From an uncultured Trueperaceae bacterium (GTDB taxonomy: Bacteria; Deinococcota; Deinococci; Deinococcales; Trueperaceae): 46,517 nt of DNA. Below the pieces are notes generated by a model. The model was not told where the DNA came from and made no database searches. It saw only the letters and a list, made by a program, of their open reading frames with translations. Location: the NCBI GenBank assembly GCA_937907415.1, contig CALCHY010000019.1:1-46517 (forward strand), read 5' to 3'. The position numbers were made by a program, and so were the translations under genes. Of this stretch, positions 33,545-41,523 are shown piece after piece. How positions within the stretch are numbered: position 1 is the first letter of the stretch; the number at the start of each line of letters is the position of its first letter.

Positions 33545-34302
33545 TCGTAGACGGTCTAAGCAAGAGCTTCGGCCGGCTAAAGGTGCTAGACAACGTCAGC
33601 GCCACCTTCGAGCCGGGCCGCGTTACGTCCATCATCGGTCCGAACGCCTCAGGGAAGACGACACTGATCAAGTCGATCCTCGGCCTCGTGCTGCCAGACG
33701 CTGGCAGCGTCACCGTCGGTGGAGAACCGACGCGCAACAACCCAGCTTCGCGCCGCGAGGTCGGTTACATGCCGCAAGAGCCGCGCTTCCCTGACAACCT
33801 GAAGGTGAGCGAGCTCTTCGCCTTCATCCAAGACCTGCGCGGCGTTCGCCCCGAGGGCCTCGACGCTCTCATCGCGCTCTTCGAACTCAAGCCGCACCTC
33901 AACAAGCCGCTGCGGGTCCTGTCAGGCGGCACGAAGCAGAAAGCGAGCGCCGTCCTCACGTTCCTCTTCCGCCCGAAGGTTCTGCTCCTCGACGAGCCGA
34001 GCGCCGGCCTCGACCCGGTGGCCAGCAGCCGCTTGAAGGACCGCATCTTGGAGGAGCGCGAGCGGGGCGCCACCGTCATCCTCACCTCGCACGTCATGAG
34101 CGAGCTGGAGGAGTTGACTGACGAGGTCCTCTTCCTCCTGGAGGGCACCGTGCGTTACCGCGGAAGCCTCGACGCCATCAGGACCGCGACGGGCGAGAAG
34201 CGCCTCGAGCGCGCCATAGCGAAGGTCATGACGGGCGAGGTCAACCTGGACGCCGCCAGCGCGCACCTGCCAACCGCGCCCGTGAGAGAGGGAGCCGCAT
34301 GA
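33538..34302 (+). CDS. nosF: ABC transporter ATPase NosF
   Basis: A 254-residue ATPase with GGGAGG just before ATG 33538. Walker A is GPNASGKT (34-41), the Q-loop region reads GYMPQEPRFPDNLKVSELF, the signature is LSGGTKQKASAVLTFLF and Walker B is VLLLDEPSAGLDP, followed by LTSHVMSELEELTDEVLFL. This pattern is typical of NosF. It powers NosY, thought to supply sulfur for the CuZ cluster together with NosD. The last bases overlap the nosY start. Confidence 0.96.
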   Translation: MVVVDGLSKSFGRLKVLDNVSATFEPGRVTSIIGPNASGKTTLIKSILGLVLPDAGSVTVGGEPTRNNPASRREVGYMPQEPRFPDNLKVSELFAFIQDLRGVRPEGLDALIALFELKPHLNKPLRVLSGGTKQKASAVLTFLFRPKVLLLDEPSAGLDPVASSRLKDRILEERERGATVILTSHVMSELEELTDEVLFLLEGTVRYRGSLDAIRTATGEKRLERAIAKVMTGEVNLDAASAHLPTAPVREGAA

Positions 34303-35090
34303 ACACGACCCTAAAGGTCATGAAGTACGCCTTCTTCGACCTCATGCGTAGCCGCTGGATCCTGATCTACACGCTCTTCTTCCTGATCGCTACTGGCGGG
34401 CTCCTCTACTTCGGCGACGACGCGGCGCAGGCAGCCCTCAGCTCCCTAAACCTCGTGCTCCTCGTCATCCCGCTCGTGTCGCTGATGCTCGGCATGAACC
34501 ACTACTACTACACGCGCGATTTCGTGCAGCTGATCCTCACGCAGCCAGTCTCGCGCCCAAGCGTTTTCATCGGCCAGTACGCGGGGGTGGCCCTGCCGCT
34601 AGCCGGCGCCTTCGTGATCGGCACCGGAGTTCCGTTCGCCTTGTTCGGCTTCTCGAGGCAGCTCGATGCCGGCATGGTCGTCAGCCTGCTCGTTGCCGGG
34701 GCGCTGATCAGCCTCGTGTTCACCGCGCTGGCCTTCTGGATGGGCCTGGCCAACGAGGAGCGCGCTAGGGCGCTCGGCATAGCGCTCGCCGTGTGGCTCG
34801 GCCTGACCGTCGTCTACGATGGGCTCGTCCTCTACTTCATCGTCGTGGCGCAGGCCTACCCCATCGAGGGCGCCGTCATGCTGCTTAGCATCCTCAACCC
34901 CATCGACCTCTCGCGCATCCTCGTGCTCCTGCAGCTCGACACCGCGGCGCTCATGGGCTACACGGGCGCGCTGTTCCGCACGTTCCTCGGCAGCGCAACG
35001 GGCGCCATGGTCGCGGTAGCCGCCCTACTCGCTTGGGTCGTTGCCCCGGTCGCGCTTGGGTTATGGACTTTCAGGCGCAAGAACTTCTGA
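34299..35090 (+). CDS. nosY: ABC transporter permease NosY
   Basis: A 263-residue integral membrane protein with six probable spans; ATG 34299 overlaps the nosF stop. It opens MKYAFFDLMRSRWILIYTLF and has the motif LGMNHYYYTRDFVQLILTQPVSR, which is characteristic of NosY-type ABC-2 permeases. Partner of NosF and NosD in CuZ maturation. It is the last plus-strand gene of the nos operon and ends beside a hairpin shared with the convergent TlpA-like gene. Confidence 0.95.
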   Translation: MNTTLKVMKYAFFDLMRSRWILIYTLFFLIATGGLLYFGDDAAQAALSSLNLVLLVIPLVSLMLGMNHYYYTRDFVQLILTQPVSRPSVFIGQYAGVALPLAGAFVIGTGVPFALFGFSRQLDAGMVVSLLVAGALISLVFTALAFWMGLANEERARALGIALAVWLGLTVVYDGLVLYFIVVAQAYPIEGAVMLLSILNPIDLSRILVLLQLDTAALMGYTGALFRTFLGSATGAMVAVAALLAWVVAPVALGLWTFRRKNF

Positions 35091-35099
35091 GGTTAGGAG

Positions 35100-35128
35100 C
35101 TGACGGGCGTCCGCTGGGCGCCTGTCAG
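35100..35128. terminator. Hairpin between convergent nosY and TlpA-like gene
   Basis: CTGACGGGCG (35100-35109) pairs with CGCCTGTCAG (35119-35128) over 10 bp with one G-U pair. It fills the gap between the two stop codons and could end both transcripts. There is no T-run on the plus strand. Confidence 0.55.
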
Positions 35129-35656
35129 TTACAGCGTGCCGCGTTTGAGGTCGGTCAGGTAGTTGAGCATCTCGATCTCGCTGACCTCTCCGACGTGCGT
35201 GAGCACGTGATTGCCGCTGGCGTCGAAGAACAACGTCACCGGCAAGCCCATCGCCTCGAAGCTGTTGGAGAGCTCGCTTGCCTCGTCGAGCAGGACGTGC
35301 TCGAGCACTAGTTCTGGGCGCTCGTCAAGGTAAGCCTGGACGGTGGCGCGGTCCTCACCCTGATCGGCGAAGTAGAACTGCACCTGCGGGTTGCCGCGCG
35401 CGGCGCTACTCATCATCGGCAACTCCCGGCGGCAAGGTGGGCACCAGGTGGCCCACAGGTTCACCACAACGGGCTGGCCAGTGGCTTCGGCTAACGAGAC
35501 GGTGCCGCCGCTCAGCCGTTCGAGGGTCACGTCGGGCAGGCCCCTGGCGTGCGTGGCAGCTGGCTGGAAGAGGAACCACAGCAGCACCAGCACAGTGACA
35601 CCGGCAACCGCCACCAAGACGGTGCGGAGCTTCCCTCGCCGACGCGTAACTGCCAC
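35129..35656 (-). CDS. Membrane-anchored thioredoxin-like protein (TlpA/ResA type)
   Basis: A 175-residue protein: Arg-rich N-terminus, one span (VLVAVAGVTVLVLLWFLF, 13-30) and a periplasmic thioredoxin fold. The active site is WCPPC (71-75) within NLWATWCPPCRRELPM, and GLPVTLFF supplies the cis-proline. TlpA/ResA-type proteins reduce apocytochrome c or copper-site cysteines. Being convergent with and adjacent to the nos genes, it plausibly keeps the NosZ CuA or NosL cysteines, or the cytochrome c heme cysteines, reduced. A house-keeping role in cytochrome maturation is the alternative. Confidence 0.92.
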   Translation of the reverse strand: MAVTRRRGKLRTVLVAVAGVTVLVLLWFLFQPAATHARGLPDVTLERLSGGTVSLAEATGQPVVVNLWATWCPPCRRELPMMSSAARGNPQVQFYFADQGEDRATVQAYLDERPELVLEHVLLDEASELSNSFEAMGLPVTLFFDASGNHVLTHVGEVSEIEMLNYLTDLKRGTL

Positions 35657-35714
35657 ACCGAATCTTACCGGAGCCTAAGTTGGCTGCGGGTAGTCGCCAG
35701 CTACGTGCCGAACT

Positions 35715-35948
35715 TCAGCCGGTCGCGCCGCCCGAGATGAGCCAGGTCAAACCGAAGATGAAGAGGAACGCCCCGAAGGCGAACATCATCATGCCTTCGA
35801 AGAGGCCAGCCACTCGCGGGTAGTCGGCGATCTCGAGCGAAGAAACGCCAGCGGGCACCTTCACCCCTGGCCGCGCGAAGAACCAATACAGCAGCAACGC
35901 TGAGCCGATCAACATGCCGGAGCCGATTGCCAAGACGACGGTGCCCAT
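35715..35948 (-). CDS. Small two-span membrane protein
   Basis: A 77-residue protein starting at ATG 35948 with GGAGGAGC upstream; the frame extends to 36044 but the added part is Arg-rich and lacks a site. Two hydrophobic spans (TVVLAIGSGMLIGSALLLYW and MMMFAFGAFLFIFGLTWLI) flank a short loop, FARPGVKVPAGVSSLEIADYPR. I do not recognise a family. It lies 58 bases upstream of the TlpA-like gene on the same strand and may be cotranscribed with it. Confidence 0.7.
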   Translation of the reverse strand: MGTVVLAIGSGMLIGSALLLYWFFARPGVKVPAGVSSLEIADYPRVAGLFEGMMMFAFGAFLFIFGLTWLISGGATG

Positions 35949-36229
35949 AACGCTCCTCCAAAGCTGCGCCGCTAGGGAGCCCGGCTGACCGCGGTCCAGT
36001 TGCCTGTCGGAGCGTGGCGTCCACGCACCTCTGGGCCGCGCCATCCTGGCTGGTCGGCGCGGTACTTACGACACGTTAAGTCCGACTGCTCGAGGGGTTT
36101 GTGGCACTGGTCACGCTGCCATGCTGCCGCTCGTCACTCTGGCGCGCTTGGCGTCGACTTGCTAGGCTCGATACCTACACCTTTCAGTTGCGGCGGCTCG
36201 CCGCACTACGATCAGGGGAGAGGGGCACG

Positions 36230-37852
36230 TTGAGCAGCCAGCGCACAACAGCATTCGACCGCCTCAGGCGCGAGGAGTTCGACGTGGTCGTCGTCGGTGG
36301 CGGAGCTACCGGCACGGGCATCGCGCTAGAGGCCGCCACTCGCGGCCTCAAAACTGTGCTCCTCGAACGCCACGACTTCTCGTCTGGCACCAGCAGCCGC
36401 AGCACCAAGCTCGTGCATGGCGGCGTGCGCTACCTCGAACAGGCCGTCAAGCACGCTGACCGCTCCCAGTTCCACCTCGTGCGCGAGGCGCTGAAGGAGC
36501 GCGCCGTCCTACTACACAACGCTCCGCACCTGGCGCACCCGCTCCCGCTCCTCACCCCCATCTACGGCGCTCTCGAGCTGCCTTACTACTTCACGGGCCT
36601 CAAGCTTTACGACATGCTCGCAGGCCGCGCCAACCTCAAGCCGAGCCGGCTCATCAACCGCGATCAGGCAACTGAGCGCTTCCCGATGTTGCGCCATGAG
36701 GGCCTGCGCGGCGCGGTCGAGTACCACGACGGGCAGTTCGATGACGCACGCATGAACGTGACGCTGGCGCTGACGGCCGCGCGCGAGGGCGCTGTCGTGC
36801 TCAACTACGTCGGCGTCACCGAACTCCTCAAGCAGGCCGGCCACGTGACGGGCGTGAGCGCGATCGGCAGCCTGCCAGGGGACGGCGGGGAGGTGGAGGT
36901 GAAGGCCAAGGCCGTCATCAACGCCACCGGGCCGTTCGTTGACGCGTTGCGCAAGCTCGACGACCCTGGCACTCAAGAGATCCTCAAGACGAGCTCAGGC
37001 GTGCACGTCGTGCTCCCAGCACGTTTCAGCCCGCCAGACACGGGCCTCCTCATTCCCAAGACGGAGGACGGCAGGGTGCTCTTCTTGCTCCCCTGGCTCG
37101 GGCGCACGTTGGTTGGCACGACCGACAACCCGGCGCCAGTCGAGGAGGATCCGAAAGCGTCCGAGGTCGACGTCGCCTATATCCTCCGCCACGTGCAGCA
37201 CTACTTCGACTTGCCGGTTGAGCGCAGCGACGTGCTCGCGTCCTGGTCTGGCCTCCGCCCGCTAGTGCAGCAGGAGGTGGTTGGACAGTTGACTGACGAG
37301 GACACGACCCACCACGGCGTCAAACGCACGGTGAGCACTGCTCACGGCACCGCGCGCATCTCGCGCGACCACACCATCCTCGTGAGCGGCAGCGGCCTCA
37401 TCAGCATCACTGGCGGCAAGTGGACGACTTACAGACGCATGGCGGAGGACGCGGTCGACGTGGCCGTGAGCCACGCCCAACTAGCACCGCTACGCGGCAG
37501 CGTGACCGAGACCCTCAAGCTAGTTGGCGCTACCGGTCACGTCGCCGATGGCGGCGCGCGGCTCGTTACCGAGTTCGGCTTGGCGCCGGACGTGGCCGCA
37601 CACCTCAACAGTTCGTACGGCGACTGCGCTCCGCACGTTGCGCGTCTTGCGGCGGCCGGCCTTGGTGAGCGCCTTGCCCCTGACCTCCCCTACCTCGAGG
37701 CTGAGGTCGTTTACGCGCGAGACAACGAGTTCGCGCACTCGGCGGACGACGTGCTCGAGCGCCGTACACGCCTGGGGTTCCTCGACAGCCAGGCAGCGCA
37801 AGCAGTCAGGCCGCGCGTAGAGGAGCTGCTCAAAAGTGAAGGCGCCGCGTAG
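36230..37852 (+). CDS. glpD: Glycerol-3-phosphate dehydrogenase, FAD-dependent
   Basis: About 540 residues from TTG 36230, chosen because GGGGAGAGGGG lies just upstream and the protein then begins shortly before the FAD fold; an in-frame ATG at 36101 would add an atypical Cys/Arg-rich leader. The Rossmann motif is VVVVGGGATGTGIALEAATRG (split in two here), then SSGTSSRSTKLVHGGVRYLEQ, typical of GlpD/GlpA. ATGPFVD, TDNPAP and SITGGKWTTYRRMAEDA are also diagnostic. It oxidises glycerol-3-phosphate to dihydroxyacetone phosphate and passes electrons to quinone at the membrane. A 7-bp hairpin (36189-36205) lies in the leader. Confidence 0.95.
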   Translation: MSSQRTTAFDRLRREEFDVVVVGGGATGTGIALEAATRGLKTVLLERHDFSSGTSSRSTKLVHGGVRYLEQAVKHADRSQFHLVREALKERAVLLHNAPHLAHPLPLLTPIYGALELPYYFTGLKLYDMLAGRANLKPSRLINRDQATERFPMLRHEGLRGAVEYHDGQFDDARMNVTLALTAAREGAVVLNYVGVTELLKQAGHVTGVSAIGSLPGDGGEVEVKAKAVINATGPFVDALRKLDDPGTQEILKTSSGVHVVLPARFSPPDTGLLIPKTEDGRVLFLLPWLGRTLVGTTDNPAPVEEDPKASEVDVAYILRHVQHYFDLPVERSDVLASWSGLRPLVQQEVVGQLTDEDTTHHGVKRTVSTAHGTARISRDHTILVSGSGLISITGGKWTTYRRMAEDAVDVAVSHAQLAPLRGSVTETLKLVGATGHVADGGARLVTEFGLAPDVAAHLNSSYGDCAPHVARLAAAGLGERLAPDLPYLEAEVVYARDNEFAHSADDVLERRTRLGFLDSQAAQAVRPRVEELLKSEGAA

Positions 37853-37862
37853 CCGCGGCGCC
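37841..37862 (+). terminator. Hairpin overlapping the glpD stop codon
   Basis: GGCGCCGCG (37841-37849) and CGCGGCGCC (37854-37862) form a perfect 9-bp stem whose 4-nt loop contains the glpD TAG. It is the only terminator-like element between glpD and the convergent small gene. No T-run follows. Confidence 0.5.
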
Positions 37863-37884
37863 CGTGTTCAGGTTCCGCCGTTGC

Positions 37885-38172
37885 TTAGGCCTTCTTGGCG
37901 CTGCCACCCTTGAGCATCGAAACTACGCCGGCGAGGATCGCGCCGCCAGCACCGCCGCCCACCACGTCGCTGATGATCGACATGAGGTCGGTCGAGGAGC
38001 TCCCCCCGACGCCGAGGGCGCCAAGAAGCTGACCGCCGCCCAGGCCGCCTACCGCTCCGACGAGCGAGCCGAGCAGCCCGCCGAGGCCGCCCTTCTTGTT
38101 AGCCGAGCCGGCGAGGTTGCCACCGATGAGGCCAGCAACGATCTGAATGATTACGGGTAACCAGCTTTCCAT
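37885..38172 (-). CDS. Small glycine-rich hydrophobic protein
   Basis: A 95-residue protein from ATG 38172 with GGAGG 8 bases upstream. It begins MESWLPVIIQIVAGLIGGNL and continues as Gly/Leu-rich sequence (KKGGLGGLLGSLVGAVGGLG, then GGQLLGALGVGG), a short polar stretch SSSTDLMSIISDVV, another Gly-rich hydrophobic segment and a basic end GGSAKKA. The composition suggests two or three small membrane-inserting helices with GxxxG-like packing. No family or function is recognised. It is convergent with glpD. Confidence 0.7.
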   Translation of the reverse strand: MESWLPVIIQIVAGLIGGNLAGSANKKGGLGGLLGSLVGAVGGLGGGQLLGALGVGGSSSTDLMSIISDVVGGGAGGAILAGVVSMLKGGSAKKA

Positions 38173-38346
38173 CGCGTTTACCTCCAAGTGATCGGCGCCG
38201 TTAACGGCGGGGCCGCAACCGGGCTGAGACTGTGTCGTCGCCCATGGTAGGTACCTCCGCGCGTTGAGAGCACCTAACTCTAGAACACTCGGGCGCGGAA
38301 CGTGAGCGTTTCCTGAGGAGCGCAGTCAGCTCGTGAGCAGCTCCGC

Positions 38347-40236
38347 CTAGTCGGCGTGCGCTCTCGAGCGCGTTGCGTCGATGGCGGCGACCTTGCGGAG
38401 CGGCAGGCCTGGGATGAACGGAATGATGGCGGAGCCGAGCAGCAGGATGACGAAGCTCACCTGGAACAGCAGGCGGATGGCGACGGCGAAGCCCGTCTTG
38501 ATGCCGTGTTGGAAGCGCTCACCTAGTCCCTGGACGTAACTCTGCACCTCGCCGAAGACCGCAGGCGCCTGGCTCTCGCGCTCGGCCAGCGTGAGGCTCG
38601 GCGCCTGTTCACCGAACGTGCGCACGGCCTCTGGCAGGTCGGGGTTGGATGCCAGCGCCAGCGCGGCGGCCTGGTCGCCCGCAACGGTGGCAGCGACTTG
38701 CTGCTGCAGGGCGCCGAACGCTGCGGTCAGCTCGCTTTGGAGGCCGCTCGGTGCGCCAGCGCCCGCTTCGCCGGCGACGCCTAACGAGTTGAGGTCGAAC
38801 TCTTGGCTCACCCCGGCGATAGTAGGCACGTACTTCGGAACCTCGCGCTGCACGCCGATCGTCAGGAGCGTGCCGAAGATGGCTAGGCCGATGACGGACC
38901 CGATCTGGCGGAAGAACTGGCTAGCGCTCGTCGCGACACCCATGGCAGCGAACGGCACGGAGTTCTGCACGGCGAGGGTGAACAGGCTCTGCGCCGGCCC
39001 GAGGCCGACACCGATGATGACCATGCGCCACCCGAGGCCGAACAGGGTCGAGTCGAGGCTGATGCCAGTCAGCAGCGCCGCCCCGATAAGCAGGATGACG
39101 GAGCCGCCGATCATGATCGGCTTGTAGCGTCCCGTCTTCGTGACGAGCAGGCCCGCAAGGAACGAACTGACGATCATGCCGCTCATCAGGGGGAGGAGCG
39201 TGAAGCCCGAGTTCGTGGCGGAAACGCCGAGTACGAGCTGCATGAAGAGCGGGAGGAACATGACGATGCCGAGGAACGCCACGTTGATGACGAACGAAGC
39301 GAGGTTCGCCATCGTGAACACGCGGATCTTGAACAGGGCGAGCGGCAGCATGGGGTCCGAAACGCGGCGCTCCACGAAGATGAACGCGACCAGCGACACC
39401 GCCGAGAACGCGAGCATGCCGATGATGATCGGCGAGGACCACGGGTAGGTCGTGCCCGCCCACGTGAGTGCGAGGAGCATCGGCACGAAGGTCGTGACGA
39501 TAAGCGCGGCGCCAACGAGGTCGAGGTTGCCCTTACGCCCGGCTGCTGGCAACGACGGCATGACGCGCGCGATCATGAACAGCGCGAGCAACCCGATGGG
39601 CAAGTTCACGTAGAACACCCACCGCCACCCGGCGATGGTCATGCCGAGCAGGTTCGTGTCGCCCATGTCCGTGAAGAACCCGCCGACTAGCGGCCCAAGC
39701 ACGGCGGCGATGCCGAACACGCCGCCGAACAGCCCCTGGTACTTGCCGCGTTCGGCGGCCGGGATCATGTCTGCGATGATGGCGAACGCGCTCGAGAAGA
39801 GCGCGGCGCCACCCAAGCCCTGCAGGGCCCTGAAGGCGATGAGTTGGGTCATGCCGCCGCCGAATAGGGGCAGGTCACCGAACTCGCCAGCTAGGCCGCT
39901 CAACGCGGAGCCGATCAGGAAGACGATCACCCCGAAGACGAGGATCGGCTTGCGGCCGAAATCGTCGGAGAGCTTGCCGTAGATCGGCACCATGACCGTC
40001 GAGGCCAGCAAGTAGGCCGTCGTGACCCAGGTGTAGAGGTTCAGACCGCCCAGGTGCTCGATGATGCGCGGCATGGCCGTCGACACGATGGTCTGGTCGA
40101 GAGCGCCGAGGAGGAAGACCACCAAGAGGCCCGCGAATGTGAGGTTGCGTTCGCGGGCGCTGAAGCGCGGCGCGCTTGGTTGCGCCTGATGGCTGCCAGT
40201 AGCCGGTTGCTTGACAGTAGCAGTTGCTTGGGTCAC
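38347..40236 (-). CDS. MFS drug/proton antiporter, DHA2 (14-span) type
   Basis: A 629-residue exporter starting at GTG 40236; the GGAGG is only 3 bases upstream, which is close. The first span contains LDQTIVSTAMPRI, the hallmark of DHA2/EmrB-QacA transporters, followed by LLASTVMVPIYGKLSDDFGRKP (motif A, split here) and GLGGAALFSSAFAIIADMIP. Residues 470-570 form a long extracytoplasmic loop (QREVPKYVPTIAGV through LTLAERESQ) between the last spans, usual in this subfamily. It probably exports a drug or toxic metabolite by proton exchange. It stands alone. Confidence 0.92.
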   Translation of the reverse strand: MTQATATVKQPATGSHQAQPSAPRFSARERNLTFAGLLVVFLLGALDQTIVSTAMPRIIEHLGGLNLYTWVTTAYLLASTVMVPIYGKLSDDFGRKPILVFGVIVFLIGSALSGLAGEFGDLPLFGGGMTQLIAFRALQGLGGAALFSSAFAIIADMIPAAERGKYQGLFGGVFGIAAVLGPLVGGFFTDMGDTNLLGMTIAGWRWVFYVNLPIGLLALFMIARVMPSLPAAGRKGNLDLVGAALIVTTFVPMLLALTWAGTTYPWSSPIIIGMLAFSAVSLVAFIFVERRVSDPMLPLALFKIRVFTMANLASFVINVAFLGIVMFLPLFMQLVLGVSATNSGFTLLPLMSGMIVSSFLAGLLVTKTGRYKPIMIGGSVILLIGAALLTGISLDSTLFGLGWRMVIIGVGLGPAQSLFTLAVQNSVPFAAMGVATSASQFFRQIGSVIGLAIFGTLLTIGVQREVPKYVPTIAGVSQEFDLNSLGVAGEAGAGAPSGLQSELTAAFGALQQQVAATVAGDQAAALALASNPDLPEAVRTFGEQAPSLTLAERESQAPAVFGEVQSYVQGLGERFQHGIKTGFAVAIRLLFQVSFVILLLGSAIIPFIPGLPLRKVAAIDATRSRAHAD

Positions 40237-40347
40237 GGTCCTCCATGCGCGCGTTCGCGGGAACGAACGGGTGCGCGAGGAGGGAGTATAGCGCGTTGCC
40301 TATGTTGTGGGCAGTGTGCGCGCGTCGACGGCGGACGCCGAACGTAA

Positions 40348-40387
40348 AGCGGCGTGGCAGCCCCGCGATGGTGGCTGCCACGCCGCT
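40348..40387 (-). terminator. Strong hairpin terminator of the pyrimidine-type ABC operon
   Basis: AGCGGCGTGGCAGCC (40348-40362) and GGCTGCCACGCCGCT (40373-40387) form a perfect 15-bp stem with a 10-nt loop, beginning 15 bases after the binding-protein stop. On the minus strand the stem is followed by TTTACGTT, a short T-run, making this the best intrinsic terminator in the window. Confidence 0.75.
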
Positions 40388-40402
40388 GACTACTTGATGA
40401 CG

Positions 40403-41452
40403 CTACTGGATGGCAGCGTAGATGCTCGGGTCTACGGCCTCTTCCCAGGTGTAGGCCGTGTTGATGAGGCCGACGTCGACGAGAAGCTTGACGGAGCGCT
40501 CGAAGGCCGCCTGGTCGAGGGCGCCGACGGCGGTGTCTGCCGTTGGCTTGACGAGCTTGGCGACCTCTGCCATCTGCCAGGTCTGGTGGATGAGCGGGCT
40601 CTGGCGGCTGCCGGAGCCTGCGCAGGTGTCACCGCAGCTGGCGAGCACGATCTGGACGGCCTCCTCTTGGTTGGCGATGGCGTACTCCCAACCGCGGATG
40701 GAGGCGCGCAGGAAGCGCTGCGCCACTTCGGCGCCGGAGAGGCCCGAGCCCTTGAAGTTCGTGGTGGCTAGCGTGGCTGGCGTGGCGAAGATGCTGTCCT
40801 CGAGGAGGTCGGCGCCGATGTCGGCCGGGTTGAGGATGCTCAAGGTCGAGAGGTCGTAGCCCAAGCCGACGATCTGGTCGAGCTCGTTGTAGGTCATGGC
40901 GCTGGCCACGTCCACCTCGTTGGGGAACACGAGCGACGGGTCGAAGGCGTAGACCACGGCGTCGACGTCCGGGTTGGTCACGGTCGGGTCGAGGTTGGAG
41001 GTGAGGCCAGCGGCGGAGAACACGGCCTCAGCCGCGAACTCGTTACCGAACGCCCACACGCCCACCTTGCGGCCGGCCATGTCAGCGATGGTCTCGATGC
41101 CGCTGCTCTTGAGAGCGACCAGGCGGTAACCGGAGGTCTGGTACATCTGCGCGATGTTCACGACGTTGAGGCCCTGATCACGTTGGGTGAGGATGTTCGC
41201 CACCCAGTCCGTGCCGAAGTCTGCGTTACCGGACGCCACCGCCACGGTCGGGTTGACGTTACCGCCGTCCAGCACGGTCACGACGAGGCCTTCCTCGGCG
41301 TAGAAGCCCTTATCCTGCGCCACGAAGTAACCCGCGAACTGCGCCTGCGGGAACCACTTGGATTGGAAGTTGACGGGGATGAGGTTCTGCGCCATCCCGA
41401 CTGGCACGGCGAGTAGGAGCAGGGCGAATAGGGCATACAGTGTGCGTTTCAT
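40403..41452 (-). CDS. ABC binding protein, NMT1/THI5-like (pyrimidine-precursor type)
   Basis: A 349-residue secreted protein with a signal peptide (MKRTLYALFALLLLAVPVGM, cut after AQ) and GGAGG before the ATG. The mature N-terminus, PVNFQSKWFPQAQFAGYFVAQDKGFYAEEGL (split), is the classic NMT1/ThiY start; GADFGTDW-like NADFGTDWV and VGVWAFGNEF are the ligand loops. Related proteins bind hydroxymethylpyrimidine-type thiamine precursors, riboflavin or sulfonates. Location downstream of dihydropyrimidinase and its permeases suggests a pyrimidine or hydantoin ligand. Two cysteines (ASCGDTCAG) may bond. Confidence 0.9.
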   Translation of the reverse strand: MKRTLYALFALLLLAVPVGMAQNLIPVNFQSKWFPQAQFAGYFVAQDKGFYAEEGLVVTVLDGGNVNPTVAVASGNADFGTDWVANILTQRDQGLNVVNIAQMYQTSGYRLVALKSSGIETIADMAGRKVGVWAFGNEFAAEAVFSAAGLTSNLDPTVTNPDVDAVVYAFDPSLVFPNEVDVASAMTYNELDQIVGLGYDLSTLSILNPADIGADLLEDSIFATPATLATTNFKGSGLSGAEVAQRFLRASIRGWEYAIANQEEAVQIVLASCGDTCAGSGSRQSPLIHQTWQMAEVAKLVKPTADTAVGALDQAAFERSVKLLVDVGLINTAYTWEEAVDPSIYAAIQ

Positions 41453-41523
41453 GCGTTACCTCCGTTGGAGTTACAGCTGAGCTGCTAGTCGTACGCGGGG
41501 GCGAGCCGTCAAGGTTCACATAC

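Noticed and set aside
38188..38346. Possible terminator or repeats near 38310-38345 (GGAGC/GCTC motifs)
   Set aside because: Only short, overlapping 4-5 bp pairings; nothing beyond what is expected in GC-rich sequence.
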